Positions 19,048-28,071 of a DNA stretch of 64,000 nt are shown here, piece after piece; positions within the stretch are counted from its first letter, which is position 1, and each line of letters starts with the position of its first letter. The notes under the pieces are model-generated. The model had not been told where the DNA came from. It saw nothing but the letters and a program-made list of their open reading frames with translations, and did no database searches. Made by a program: the position numbers and the translations under genes. The stretch spans positions 1,116,001-1,180,000 of the forward strand of contig NZ_CP013747.1 of NCBI RefSeq assembly GCF_001484605.1, given 5' to 3'. The stretch comes from Pseudarthrobacter sulfonivorans. GTDB lineage: Bacteria; Actinomycetota; Actinomycetes; Actinomycetales; Micrococcaceae.

Positions 19048-20871
19048 TCATACTGTCAGCCGCCGTCGGTGATTCAGCCTCCTGATTGCATATGCAGCAG
19101 CCACGCCACCAAGGACCAGTCCGATCGTGATTACCCAGAATGAGTTGTTCGCTGCAGCGGTCACGGTATCCGCCGCAGCGTCATCGAATGTATCCGCTAC
19201 AGGGACAATGGTGGCACCGCCACTTGGTAATGGGGCAGGGTTGGAGTTCGCTGCCACTGTTGCCGGTGTTTCCGAAGACGTGGTTTCGGGTCGTTGAGTG
19301 GCTTCGTCCACCACCGGCTCAGGTGAGATCGCTCCAGGTTCAGCAATTGCCACTGCCTGCGTCGCATTCGCAGCGGCAGGGTTATTTAGGGGCGATGCTG
19401 CTGCAGCCTGCTGGGAGGGAGCATCAGCAGGTTCGGGAGCCGGTTGCGCGGGAGCGGGTTGCGCGGGCCCTGGAGCTGGGGCAGTTGCAGCAGGTGCCGG
19501 GGCGGCATTGGTCGTAGCAAGGGGAGCGGGAGCTTCATCAGCGGTTACGGGGGGAGCTTCAGCGGTAGACGGGGTAGAAGCTGCTGATCCCTGCAACCCG
19601 CAATGCGTACCTACCCCCGCCCATGAATCACCAGGCTGGAGATTGGAGCAGGAGGGAGCAGGTGGATTAGGCGCGGGGATAAATAGCAACCTGTTAGGGG
19701 TTGCGCCCTTATTGGCACTGATGACACCCGTCACCGCGTTGTTGGTCATCGACTGGTGAACCTGTGCCGGGGATAACGAAGGGTCACGGGAAAGCAGGAT
19801 TGCAGCCGCACCGGAAACGTGTGGAGCGGCCATTGAAGTACCGTCCATAGTGTTGTAGCCGGTAGCAGCGTTGCTCCAAGCAGACCTGATAGATATTCCC
19901 GGCGCTTGAATATCAACGCAAGAGCCGTAGTTGGACCATGACGCCTGAGCATCGTTAATATCCGTAGCTGCAACGGTAATGGCAGACCGAACTCGAGCAG
20001 GAGAAGTAGCACAGGCATCAGCGCCAGCGTTGCCTGCTGATGCGACTACCGTCATCCCGTCGTTAACAGCACTTTGAACGGCTTCGTCAAATGAAGAATT
20101 GGTGAAACCGCCAATACTGAGGTTTAGTACTGCTGGCTGACCGGCCACGTGGTGCTGAACTGACCAGTCAATGCCTGCCATGATTGTTGACGCCCAGCCG
20201 CTTCCATCACACTCAAGCGCCCGGATGGGGATGATGCTGACTTTCTTGGCAACGCCGTATGTTGTTCCGGCGGCGGTTGCAGCGACGTGCGTCCCATGAC
20301 CATTACAGTCATTGATTCCATTGCCATCATGAACTCCCCACCAGACAGCAGGAATCCTCCCGGAAAATTCCGTATGGGAAACGTGCAGCCCAGTGTCAAC
20401 AACATAGATGTTCACGCCTGCACCTTCATCGCCGATGCTGTACTGCCCATCTCGCCCTGATCGCTGATCTACCCGGTCAAGCCCCCAAATAGACGTGGCA
20501 CCAGAGATTGAAACGGGAGTGTCAAGTTCAACTGAGGCCACGTCTTCTGATCTTTTCAGGGACTCCATTTCCTTCGGTGTCGCTACAACTACCGAAGCTT
20601 TCATTGCATGGGAAAGAGTCGCCTTAACTTCAATCCCCTGTTGCCGCAGGGACGTGGACTCCGCTTCTGCATTCACATCATTGCCATATTTCACGATGTA
20701 CCTTTGCTCTCCTGCGGGTGGAGCAGAGGGCGAAGGAGAAGGAACAGTGGCAGATGGCGGATCAGTTGCAAAATCAGCATGAGCAACAGCAGGGGCCAGA
20801 GATAGAACCATTGAGGCAAGGAATACGGACGTCGCGGCTTTAAGGAAATACGGCGGTGTGGACATCTGCAC
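19048..20871 (-). CDS. subtilase (S8 peptidase) with C-terminal membrane anchor
   Basis: A 607-residue serine protease. It has a signal peptide (about 1-32), an inhibitor I9-like propeptide (55-120, RYIVKYGNDV onward) and a catalytic domain with Asp159 (VVDTG), His192 (GHGTHVAA) and Ser346 (GTSMAAPH), of proteinase K/thermitase type. A 150-residue Ala/Pro/Thr-rich stalk follows, then one transmembrane helix (about 575-595) and a short basic tail. The topology resembles mycosins, but no ESX/type VII genes are in the window. No LPXTG motif is present. Codon use is visibly less G/C-rich than in the neighbouring secreted gene, suggesting separate acquisition. Confidence 0.88.
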   Translation of the reverse strand: MQMSTPPYFLKAATSVFLASMVLSLAPAVAHADFATDPPSATVPSPSPSAPPAGEQRYIVKYGNDVNAEAESTSLRQQGIEVKATLSHAMKASVVVATPKEMESLKRSEDVASVELDTPVSISGATSIWGLDRVDQRSGRDGQYSIGDEGAGVNIYVVDTGLHVSHTEFSGRIPAVWWGVHDGNGINDCNGHGTHVAATAAGTTYGVAKKVSIIPIRALECDGSGWASTIMAGIDWSVQHHVAGQPAVLNLSIGGFTNSSFDEAVQSAVNDGMTVVASAGNAGADACATSPARVRSAITVAATDINDAQASWSNYGSCVDIQAPGISIRSAWSNAATGYNTMDGTSMAAPHVSGAAAILLSRDPSLSPAQVHQSMTNNAVTGVISANKGATPNRLLFIPAPNPPAPSCSNLQPGDSWAGVGTHCGLQGSAASTPSTAEAPPVTADEAPAPLATTNAAPAPAATAPAPGPAQPAPAQPAPEPADAPSQQAAAASPLNNPAAANATQAVAIAEPGAISPEPVVDEATQRPETTSSETPATVAANSNPAPLPSGGATIVPVADTFDDAAADTVTAAANNSFWVITIGLVLGGVAAAYAIRRLNHRRRLTV

Positions 20872-21044
20872 TGTTCTTTCGTACGAAGGATGCCTCTTAC
20901 CGCAGGAGCAGCCATAAGTGATTACCGAGCATTAATAGAAGCTGCACTACCGTGTGCCATACAAATGATAACGGCGAGGCTCCAGATATTAGACCTCAGC
21001 GGACTGACTGTCGAACATTATGGTCCGGCACGAACATTTTGCCT

Positions 21045-21524
21045 AAGAGCACCTCGCCGAGGACCGCACCGTTACCGGCGCCGAGCAGGAGAAGTGGCTG
21101 CTGGAAGGCTTCAGGAAGTCCACCCAGCGCTGGGACCTGCTGGGCCAGCAGGTCTTCTTCGCCGAGAAGGACAGGAACGGCTACCGGGGATCGACGACTT
21201 CTCCATGGACGGGTGGGACGGCTACGCTTCCTCACGCCGCCGCCTCACCCAGGGCTGGGTGGACGCTAACGTCCGGAACTGGTGTGCACGTCCATCACCA
21301 CCACCGGCAACGGCACCGGCTCAACGGGGGATCCCGTGATGGCCTGGAACCCGCACCCGAAGTTCTACAACGACAACCGCGGCTACGTGAACACCCGCAT
21401 TACGAAAGAGGCGATGACCGCCGAATTCCGGGTCCTGGACTACGTCACGACGCCGGGATCCCCCGTATCGACGAAGGCCTCCTTCGCGATCCAGGACGGC
21501 GTGCCGGGGCTGGTAGGTGGTTGA
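21045..21524 (+). pseudogene. degraded 3' copy of phoD (remnant 1)
   Basis: The DNA translates, with one frameshift near 21180, into the last part of PhoD: GAEQEKWLLEGF, MDGWDGYASSRRRLTQGW, and TSITTTGNGTGS running to the C-terminus. Between VDANVRN and LVCTSI about 37 residues are missing, including the GDVHRNW metal block, so it cannot be active. The 5' two thirds of the gene are absent. A REP-like hairpin overlaps its end. Confidence 0.88.
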
Positions 21525-21541
21525 GCCCGTCGAAACCACCG
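21517..21541. repeat. REP-like hairpin
   Basis: GGTGGTT gagcccgtcga AACCACC forms a 7-bp stem. The same core (GGTTGAGCC..GTCGAAACC) recurs at 39211-39253 and, degenerate, at about 22262-22288, and is familiar from Arthrobacter-type intergenic regions. It probably acts as a terminator or mRNA-stabilising element. Confidence 0.55.
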
Positions 21542-21660
21542 CACGACGTCGGCGACCTCCCGCCGGGTTGGACGAAGTATTCGGCCGAATCGAGGAGTGC
21601 CGTCAGGGCGTCGTCCCCGCCGAGACCTAGCCATTGAACCTACAACACCAGGTGTGTGAG

Positions 21661-21987
21661 TCAGCGTCCCAGACCAAGAAAGACGGCCAACGACTGCTCG
21701 ACTGCGACCATGGTCTTGGCATCCACTCGCCCCATTCGCTGGCCAACGTTGGCGCGACGCACCGTGGTCAGCTTGTCCACCATGATCTGACTTACGCGCT
21801 CCAGGCCAGTGAGTTGGCCGGGTTCAACCGTCAGCCTCAGCAGTGGGGCGTCCGTCAGTTGCGACGTCAAGGGCAGGAGGGTGATCGACTTTGACGCCGC
21901 AAAAAGGTCATCCTGGATGATCAGTGCTGGCCTTGGTTTTTGCGCATCTGTTCCGCCTGAGACCGTCCACAGCTCGCCTCGATTCAC
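21661..21987 (-). CDS. mazF: MazF/PemK-family toxin
   Basis: A 108-residue endoribonuclease-type toxin. It begins MNRGELWTVSGG and continues KPRPALIIQDD, the PemK/MazF N-terminal strands, followed by TLLPLTSQ and the VSQIMVDKL block. Free toxin would cleave cellular mRNA or tRNA. Its start codon overlaps the end of the antitoxin gene (21984-21987, ATGA), the usual coupling of such pairs. Confidence 0.88.
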   Translation of the reverse strand: MNRGELWTVSGGTDAQKPRPALIIQDDLFAASKSITLLPLTSQLTDAPLLRLTVEPGQLTGLERVSQIMVDKLTTVRRANVGQRMGRVDAKTMVAVEQSLAVFLGLGR

Positions 21988-22187
21988 TCCGGCCAGTCTT
22001 CCGAAATTTGCTCAACGAAATCCTGGTCGTCACCGGCGCGGTCTGCGGCGGCAACTGCCATGGCTTGCCGGCGCGCTTCACGCTTGAATTCCTCCGTGCG
22101 TGCGTCCGGCACCCACATTTGAATCTGTCGGAAGCCACGCTCGCGCATGGCGAGCCTGTGGCGTGCAACGCGATCCCGTACGCTCAT
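21984..22187 (-). CDS. mazE: antitoxin of the MazEF pair (DUF3018-like)
   Basis: A 67-residue basic-then-acidic protein (RHRLAMRERGFRQIQMWVPD followed by an acidic tail ending SEDWPE). The shape matches DUF3018 antitoxins: an N-terminal DNA-binding half and a C-terminal toxin-neutralising half. It is read before the toxin and should repress its own promoter together with it. No good Shine-Dalgarno sequence lies upstream. Confidence 0.82.
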   Translation of the reverse strand: MSVRDRVARHRLAMRERGFRQIQMWVPDARTEEFKREARRQAMAVAAADRAGDDQDFVEQISEDWPE

Positions 22188-22195
22188 AGGTCAAT

Positions 22196-22207
22196 GTTAC
22201 ATGTAAC
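22196..22207. promoter_or_regulatory. palindromic operator candidate of mazEF
   Basis: The perfect 12-bp palindrome GTTACATGTAAC lies 8 bp before the antitoxin start codon, where a toxin-antitoxin complex would be expected to bind for autoregulation. Binding is inferred from position and symmetry only. Confidence 0.5.
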
Positions 22208-22404
22208 GCGTCTGCTCTAATCAAAAGTACAACGGTCCTGACGACAGTCGCGGCTGCGTCCTTGAGTCCGTCGAAACCCGGCGGTTGGGCTGTCAATCCC
22301 CTGCCGGAGACAACGGCAGCCTCGAGCTTTAGAATGACTATTCACAAGTAGGCGCGCGCATCACGCTCCTACTCCGTGATTGATCATGAATGGGATGGCT
22401 ACTC

Positions 22405-23118
22405 ATGAGCAACAGCGCACCTGAGTCCGGTCGCGACCCGCGACCTGACCCGCCGCGGATGCCTGCCAACCCGCCCAGGATCGGAGCAGCGGAGGGATCT
22501 CCAACGCCCGCAAATGAACCCCTGTCCAGCCCCTCCGTTCAGTTGGCCGGCAGGGACGACGCGGTTGCGGTACCGCTCGACAACTATGGCGAGTTCATCG
22601 GCCGGTTGAAATCAGCGGCCGCCAAGCTCACTCCCCGTCGGGATGCCCTGAGCGCGGCCCTGGACGCCGCCGGACTCCTCTTAGACCAGAACAACGCAGG
22701 CGTCGAGTTTTGGGGTCAGCGACGCACTCGAGTCCGTCAGCTCCTCAACCTCCAAGCCGCAAAGCAGCAGGCCCGGACCTACCGGAGCCTCAGCGAACTC
22801 CATGAGGTTGCCCTGAAGATGGAGCAGATGTTCACCAATCGCGCGCAGCGGCTCCAGCAGGTGTGCAGCGGGATCCGGGCGCGCCGGGACCACATCAACG
22901 CGGCGCTTGTTGAACTGGACAAGAGCACGGTCAAATTAGCGTCATCGAGAAGGATCGCCCAGGAGCGGGAGAATCTCAGCAAAATCGCCGCGGACCTGTC
23001 GGTCTCCGCCGACAATCTCAGCTTCGGCGTCCCCGACCCCGGCCTTCGTGACAGCCTCCGTGAGGCCCGGGAGGCCATTATTCTTGCCGAGGCCCTGCTG
23101 GAGGTGAAAGGGAACTGA
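22405..23118 (+). CDS. uncharacterised coiled-coil protein
   Basis: A 237-residue soluble protein. The N-terminal 50 residues are Pro/Ser-rich and probably disordered; the remainder is nearly all helix with heptad-like patterning, for example ELHEVALKMEQMFTNRAQRL. No family is recognised. The start at 22405 drops an implausible MGWLL extension. The next gene begins 2 bp after the stop, so the two form an operon. Confidence 0.7.
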   Translation: MSNSAPESGRDPRPDPPRMPANPPRIGAAEGSPTPANEPLSSPSVQLAGRDDAVAVPLDNYGEFIGRLKSAAAKLTPRRDALSAALDAAGLLLDQNNAGVEFWGQRRTRVRQLLNLQAAKQQARTYRSLSELHEVALKMEQMFTNRAQRLQQVCSGIRARRDHINAALVELDKSTVKLASSRRIAQERENLSKIAADLSVSADNLSFGVPDPGLRDSLREAREAIILAEALLEVKGN

Positions 23119-23120
23119 TC

Positions 23121-23696
23121 ATGAAGAACCCACAAACTAAGCACCGGGTCGTCTGCAGTTTCACTGACAAGGAGTGGACTGGGAGGCCAGACGATGGAGC
23201 GGGTGCTTTATTCGGCAAGTTATCGGTTGTGGGACTCGCCCTGTGCTTCCTCCTGATGCTCCTGATTCCTGGCCTGAGAGACGTGTCCGCCTTGGTGTTG
23301 TTCGTGGCTACGTTTGCAACCACTTTCACGGCACTGAGCATCCTCGCCAGGAGTTCTCGAGAGCGGGCATTTCTCCAGGGGGTGACCGCGTCTGTGAACG
23401 AAGTACTCCACGAACTCTCCGTCGACAGCGCTGCCCAACTCGGGGCCGACGATTTGCGCTTGCTGCTCGTCACTGGCAAAACCAGGCCGCTGTCTGTGAA
23501 CGGGGTAGCTGGTCTGGAGCTCAAAGTCATTCGGAATACTTCACCGAAGCCCTCGAAGCATGCAAAACCCATCATGAAACCGATCACCACCACATACGTC
23601 GTGCTGGCAGCCACGCCGCCCGATTACGGAGTGGAAAGCTTCGACCGTCTGCTCGAGGCAGTCACCGCAGACCCTGGCGCTTCCCCTCGGAGCTGA
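23121..23696 (+). CDS. uncharacterised two-helix membrane protein
   Basis: A 191-residue protein with two adjacent hydrophobic helices (about 33-50 and 53-72) and a cytosolic-looking C-terminal domain. AAAGGGAAC at the end of the preceding gene serves as ribosome site. Function is unknown; with the coiled-coil partner it may form a small membrane-associated complex (inference). Confidence 0.7.
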   Translation: MKNPQTKHRVVCSFTDKEWTGRPDDGAGALFGKLSVVGLALCFLLMLLIPGLRDVSALVLFVATFATTFTALSILARSSRERAFLQGVTASVNEVLHELSVDSAAQLGADDLRLLLVTGKTRPLSVNGVAGLELKVIRNTSPKPSKHAKPIMKPITTTYVVLAATPPDYGVESFDRLLEAVTADPGASPRS

Positions 23697-23783
23697 GCCT
23701 CAACCAACTCCATGATGCGGCCGGCCCGGGTGAGCCGGCCCTAGCGCTTCCGCAAGACGCGGTACGCGACCCCCGAACAATGA

Positions 23784-25022
23784 CTACCGGACGGCCTTGT
23801 CAGCGTTCACGCGGCCATATTTCCAGTACGTTCCGGTGCCAGAAATAGCATCCGCCGTCAATTCGACCTTGTCCCGGACCACCGCACTGGTAGCGCCAGT
23901 GTTCCTGCTCCACACAAGGGCGGCAGTGGCAGCGACGACCGGTGAGGACATCGAGGTGCCGTTGCCGACGTCGTACCCCCGTGACCGGTTGTACTGCCCC
24001 TCAAGGACGAACTTGTGGTTGGGGAACGTCGAGTAGACGTTGACTCCGGGTGCTGCGATGTCCACCCAGCTGGCGCCGTAGGTGGAGAACGATGCTTTGG
24101 CGTCAAAGTTGTCGGTAGCGGCCACGGCGATGACGTTGGGGTATGCGCCCGGGTAGATCTTGGTCTGGTTACCGCCGTTGCCTGCCGCGGCGACGAGCAC
24201 CACGCCCCGGGCCCATGCGTTGTTGACAGCAGTTTCGAGGGTGCGTGACGCCCGCACTCCAAGGCTCATGTTGATCACCTTCGCGCCATTGCTGACCGCC
24301 CAGTTGATGCCGTTCGCAAGGCTTGAGCTGGATCCGATCCCGCTGTCGTTCAGCACTTTTCCGTCCAGAATGGTGCACCCCGGGCACGTCCCGGCCACCC
24401 CCACGGTGTCGTGGCTGGCGGCGACGATGCCGGCCACGTGGGTGCCGTGGCCGTAGTTGTCGTCCCCGGTTTCCCCGTTGGTGAAGTTGGCCCGCGCAAC
24501 AACTTTCGTGTTGATGTCGGGGTTGTCGTTTGCCACGCCTGAGTCGAGCACGGCAACTTTGATGTCAGTCCCCGGCGTGGTGCTCCACGCTTCCACGGCG
24601 TCCACATCGGCGTCCGGCTTCCCCGCGGCGATGGTCAGCGTGCCGGCGGTGTTCGTGAAGGACTGGCCAACATTGTGCAGTGCGTACTGGCGCTGGAAAT
24701 ACTGGTCATCCGTAGCAGGAGTAACCACCTCGTCCGGCTCGGCGTACTCAACGGCGGGGTTCCGGCTGAGCGCCTCGATGAGCTTCAGTTCCTTGCCCTC
24801 GGGAACCCTGATCAGGTGGGCGCCGGTGCTGCCGATTCCGGGGCCCTCAGTGAGACCGTGCCCGCGCAGCACACCCTCGGCCGCGCCGGTGTCGCGGAAC
24901 TTGACCAGGATCTGCCCCGTAATCTGGGACGGCTCCGCTGCGGCGGCGCCCGGGGCCGCCAGGGTGATTCCGCCAAACGCCATGACCATTGCTGCAAGAC
25001 CAGCTACCACTGACTTTTTCAT
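23784..25022 (-). CDS. secreted subtilase (S8 peptidase, thermitase-like)
   Basis: A 412-residue exported serine protease: signal peptide (1-29, ending AAAAEP), propeptide-like region (33-100; QILVKFRDTG), then Asp160 (AVLDSGV), His192 (GHGTHVAG) and Ser356 (GNGTSMSSP). The catalytic domain ends the protein; there is no stalk or anchor, unlike the other subtilase at 19048. The open frame extends far upstream, but the antisense of the hemerythrin gene lies there, so the ATG at 25022, which begins a standard signal peptide, is chosen. CAAAAT lies 6 nt before it, so the message may be leaderless. Confidence 0.9.
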   Translation of the reverse strand: MKKSVVAGLAAMVMAFGGITLAAPGAAAAEPSQITGQILVKFRDTGAAEGVLRGHGLTEGPGIGSTGAHLIRVPEGKELKLIEALSRNPAVEYAEPDEVVTPATDDQYFQRQYALHNVGQSFTNTAGTLTIAAGKPDADVDAVEAWSTTPGTDIKVAVLDSGVANDNPDINTKVVARANFTNGETGDDNYGHGTHVAGIVAASHDTVGVAGTCPGCTILDGKVLNDSGIGSSSSLANGINWAVSNGAKVINMSLGVRASRTLETAVNNAWARGVVLVAAAGNGGNQTKIYPGAYPNVIAVAATDNFDAKASFSTYGASWVDIAAPGVNVYSTFPNHKFVLEGQYNRSRGYDVGNGTSMSSPVVAATAALVWSRNTGATSAVVRDKVELTADAISGTGTYWKYGRVNADKAVR

Positions 25023-25199
25023 CCAGCCATTTTGCGCCTCATTCCCCCGGCGAGATAGTGCCTTCCGCAAGATAGGGGGCGGCCGACGGCGGGACGCGCC
25101 ACCGGGCCCGTCCCGCCATTGTGCGACGTGAAGGGCAAACGATACGATGCTGCCGGGGAGAGGTCTTGGTGCCGGATAACGAGCGTTAGGGGCAATCCA

Positions 25200-25925
25200 A
25201 TGACCGACTTCTTCACCATGAATCCTGGCGAGACCGCGGCCCCTGTGCCACCGGGGCCCGTCCTGTGCACCGGGACGGCGGCCATGCGGCGCATCCACCG
25301 CGTGTTCCTCTGGGCATACGGCGAGGCGCCCGGCCTCGTGCGTTCTGCCGGGGCCGGGGACACCGCCCGCGCCGCCTACGTTGGGGAAGTGCTGGGGAAC
25401 TTCGACAAGTTGCTCCACATCCACCATGAGGGTGAAGACCAGCTCATGTATCCGCAACTGGCGGAACGGGCCCCGGGATGCGCGTTGCACGTTGAGCAGA
25501 TGCTCGGGCAGCACCGGCAGGTAACACAACGGCTCGAAGCCATCGAGCCGGTCCGTCTGCGCTGGATGGAAACGGCAGACGTAGAGGCCGGCGAGGAACT
25601 CGCCGGCCTCTACGAAGACCTGTCGTCTGTCCTCAACGTGCACCTGCGCCGGGAGGTCACCGAGGTGATGCCCGCCGTGGACAGGGTGATAACCCAGAAG
25701 GAACTGAAGGAAGCCGCGGAGCACGGGAGCAGCCAGGTCAGCAACAAGTTCCTGGTGGGCTACCTCGGGATGGTCCTGGCCACGAATCCGCCCGCAGACC
25801 GGAAGGAACTGTTCAAGGAGATCCCGGCGCCGGTCCGGCTTGCCTACCGACTTGTCGGGCGCAGGATGTACCGGAAACAGTACTCGACGCTCTTTCCGGG
25901 ACGCCCGATTCCCGAGACACTGTAG
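25200..25925 (+). CDS. hemerythrin-like HHE domain protein
   Basis: A 241-residue cytosolic protein with an N-terminal four-helix hemerythrin-like domain. Candidate iron ligands are in RRIHRVF, IHHEGEDQLMYP (H..H.EE-type) , GQHRQV and LNVHLRREVTEVMP. A C-terminal extension of about 80 residues ends RMYRKQYSTLFPG. Possible roles are oxygen or nitric-oxide sensing or iron handling. AGGGG lies 8 bp before the ATG. It diverges from the subtilase gene. Confidence 0.82.
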   Translation: MTDFFTMNPGETAAPVPPGPVLCTGTAAMRRIHRVFLWAYGEAPGLVRSAGAGDTARAAYVGEVLGNFDKLLHIHHEGEDQLMYPQLAERAPGCALHVEQMLGQHRQVTQRLEAIEPVRLRWMETADVEAGEELAGLYEDLSSVLNVHLRREVTEVMPAVDRVITQKELKEAAEHGSSQVSNKFLVGYLGMVLATNPPADRKELFKEIPAPVRLAYRLVGRRMYRKQYSTLFPGRPIPETL

Positions 25926-25995
25926 CCAACGGGGGCGGTCTGATCACGGGCCGGATAGGGGGCAGCGGCTATCTGCCGCAGCTCCCCTTTAGCCG

Positions 25996-26007
25996 TAAAA
26001 TGGACCA
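25996..26007 (+). promoter_or_regulatory. -10 box directly before a leaderless ATG
   Basis: TAAAAT at 25996-26001, GGACC, then ATG at 26007: the same 14-base string as before copy 1 at 9121, although the DNA further upstream is unrelated. This supports both the start codon and a conserved leaderless promoter. Confidence 0.5.
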
Positions 26008-26372
26008 TGGTGGTGGTCATCTCCGCATTCGGGCTCCTGCTTTGGATTGCCTTCCTGCTCGTCGCCCTGGTCCTTGCAGGAACCTTCTGGTTGCTGTCCA
26101 ACCTCATACTGTGGTTGATGGACCTGAAGCCCCGGCTCGCTGGGCCGAAAAGCCAGCCGAACGCGCGGCCGACAACCGCTGCTGGTCCCAAGAGAAACGC
26201 TCCCCGGGTCTCCAACCGGCCCGCGGCCAAGATCAAGCCCGCATCCGCAGCCCACGCCGCAGCCGACATCTGGCCCAAATGGACCGCGTCCCATCGGCAG
26301 TCTGTGGACCTCGAGCTAACACTATGGCAGGAGAAGTTCGACGCCCTGGACTCCAGCCGGCACGACAGTTAA
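26007..26372 (+). CDS. small membrane protein with C-terminal DIWPKW motif (copy 2)
   Basis: A 121-residue paralogue of the protein at 9121. The N-terminal hydrophobic helix (FGLLLWIAFLLVALVLAG) and the C-terminal ADIWPKWTASHRQ...LWQEKFDALDSS block are conserved, while the linker differs in sequence but is again Pro/Ala/Lys/Arg-rich. Function is unknown. Its 3' end abuts the truncated end of the convergent AraC gene, indicating that this block was inserted into or rearranged against that gene. Confidence 0.8.
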   Translation: MVVVISAFGLLLWIAFLLVALVLAGTFWLLSNLILWLMDLKPRLAGPKSQPNARPTTAAGPKRNAPRVSNRPAAKIKPASAAHAAADIWPKWTASHRQSVDLELTLWQEKFDALDSSRHDS

Positions 26373-26399
26373 ACATCTGCCGCGGAATGCCCGGTGCGA

Positions 26400-27171
26400 C
26401 TGGGATAGGCTCGCCGTAGGGTCCGGTGGTGCGGAACACCGCCCAGGTGCCGGCCGGGACCTCGATTGCATCGAGGTCCTCGGGCACCGGCGTTCCTTCG
26501 CTGACGGCGACGCCGTGGAGGTAGGTCAGCTCGCTGCCCTCGGTGTAGTCGGGGTCGACGTCGGCGCTCACCTGAAGCAGTCCGGCCGGTTCGGTGTTGC
26601 TCAGCTTTTTAAGGCGAAGGTGCTCCGTTTCGGGCAGCGACGCGATATGCGCCTGGATGTGCGGGTTGGGGCCGTGGTGAATGAGCGGAACGCGAGCCGT
26701 GTGGCCGACGAGCCGTAAGGCCGGTCGATCGGCGATGCGGGTATCCATGGTGGTGTTTCCTTCGATCGTCAGGCGGAACCTGAGCTGTGGTTGTGTCCGA
26801 AGGGGGCCACCGTCCCGGCGCACATCGGCGGGGCTGACGCCATGCACCGCCCGGAAGGCCCGGTTGAATGCTTCGGTGGAGCCATAACCGAATCTCACCG
26901 CAGTCCCCAACAGGTCGCGGCCTCCAATGACTTCGGCCGCGGCGACGGTCATGCGCCGCCGCCGGATGTACTCGGACAACGGCATGCCGGCCAGTGACGA
27001 GAACATCCGGCGGACGTGATACTCCGTCGTGCCGAGGCCGCTTGTCACGCCAGCGACGTCGATCTCCTCGGTGAGGTGCTCCTCGATGTAACCGAGGACT
27101 TGGTTCAGAACTGCGATCACGGTTTCCCCTTCCGCATCAAGCCTCGCTCTTCGGCTCAACCTCTCACCCAA
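26400..27171 (-). pseudogene. AraC-family regulator, C-terminally truncated
   Basis: The N-terminal 100 residues are an AraC double helix-turn-helix (HVRRMFSSLAGMPLSEYIRR and FGYGSTEAFNRAFRAVHGVSP). Residues 150-285 are a GyrI-like effector-binding domain (RLVGHTARVP, then TWAVFRTTGPYGEPI). Family members continue with a WFPSNPWR-like region and a final strand; here the frame instead runs into the antisense of the small membrane gene. The last 40-50 residues of the effector domain are therefore missing. The DNA-binding part is intact, so it may still bind DNA, but ligand response is doubtful. Confidence 0.75.
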
Positions 27172-27300
27172 CTATTGCGGTTCGATCCGATCGCCCTCCG
27201 CTTCGCCGCGGAGAACAGCCACGACAACCGTCACGACGTAGCCTCCCAAGTTCCCGCGAACGTCCAGATCATGGACCGGAGGGGCAGGAATTGTCACTGC

Positions 27301-27313
27301 TACACTCTGCTCA
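27301..27313 (+). promoter_or_regulatory. -10 box before the Lgt-like operon
   Basis: TACACT at 27301-27306 is followed by six bases and the ATG at 27313, a leaderless-type arrangement; no Shine-Dalgarno sequence is present. No convincing -35 box is seen. Confidence 0.45.
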
Positions 27314-28071
27314 TGATCGGGCTTCCCTTCGCGGGAGACGGGCTGGTGCACGCCGGCCTGTTAGGGCTGGGAATCCTCGCAGCCTTGCTGTTCTACGCCT
27401 ATGAAAAGCGCCGGCGCGGCCTGTCCGACCCACGGTTGTGGCCCATTGCCGGTTTCGCTGTCGCCTTCGGGGCGATCGGTTCAAGGGTCCTCACGTGGGA
27501 TGTTTCCCGGCAGGTCTCCTTGGCGGACTGGTGGGGCAACGGCGACCGCAGCATCCTCGCGGGCCTTGTGGGCGCGTGGTTCGGCGTTCATTTGGGTAAA
27601 CGGCTGACAGGTTACCGCGAGTCCACCGGGGATTTGCTTGCGCCCGCGGTCGCCTTGGCGCTGGTCATCGGGCGGGTGGGCTGTCTTCTCACGGAACTGC
27701 CCGGCACCCCGACTGGCGGTGCGTGGGGGATATCGCTCACGCACGGGCAGGCTGCGATGTTGGGCGGACTTCCCGGTGTAGGGCTCCATCCGTCCTTTGC
27801 CTATGAAATCGTGTTCCATGTTGCAGCATTCGCGCTCATGTGGCGTTATCGGGACCGCCTGCCTGGTCCTGGCGACCTCTTCATCTGCTACGTGACTTCC
27901 TACGCCTTGTTCCGGTTCGGAGTCGAATTCGTCCGCGGCAACGAGGTGCTCTGGCTGGGGATGAGCCGGCCCCAATGGTTCCTCCTCATGATTCTCCCCC
28001 TGCTGTCCTGGCGGATGCTGCCGGTCTTCGGGAAACCACTCCGCCCGAAGTTGGAAGGAAGAGTGGCATGA
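27313..28071 (+). CDS. Lgt-like membrane protein (prolipoprotein diacylglyceryl transferase family, atypical)
   Basis: A 252-residue polytopic membrane protein with the Lgt fold. The Lgt signature GRxGN is present as GRVGCLLTE (Arg kept, Asn replaced by Cys), HPSQLYE appears as HPSFAYE, and the final helix block as YALFRFGVEFVRGNE. The HGG motif that carries the essential His of true Lgt reads SILAGLVG here, so that His is absent. It may bind or transfer a phosphatidylglycerol-like lipid without modifying lipoproteins in the usual way. It is the first gene of a four-gene operon, and its stop overlaps the next start (ATGA). Confidence 0.8.
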   Translation: MIGLPFAGDGLVHAGLLGLGILAALLFYAYEKRRRGLSDPRLWPIAGFAVAFGAIGSRVLTWDVSRQVSLADWWGNGDRSILAGLVGAWFGVHLGKRLTGYRESTGDLLAPAVALALVIGRVGCLLTELPGTPTGGAWGISLTHGQAAMLGGLPGVGLHPSFAYEIVFHVAAFALMWRYRDRLPGPGDLFICYVTSYALFRFGVEFVRGNEVLWLGMSRPQWFLLMILPLLSWRMLPVFGKPLRPKLEGRVA

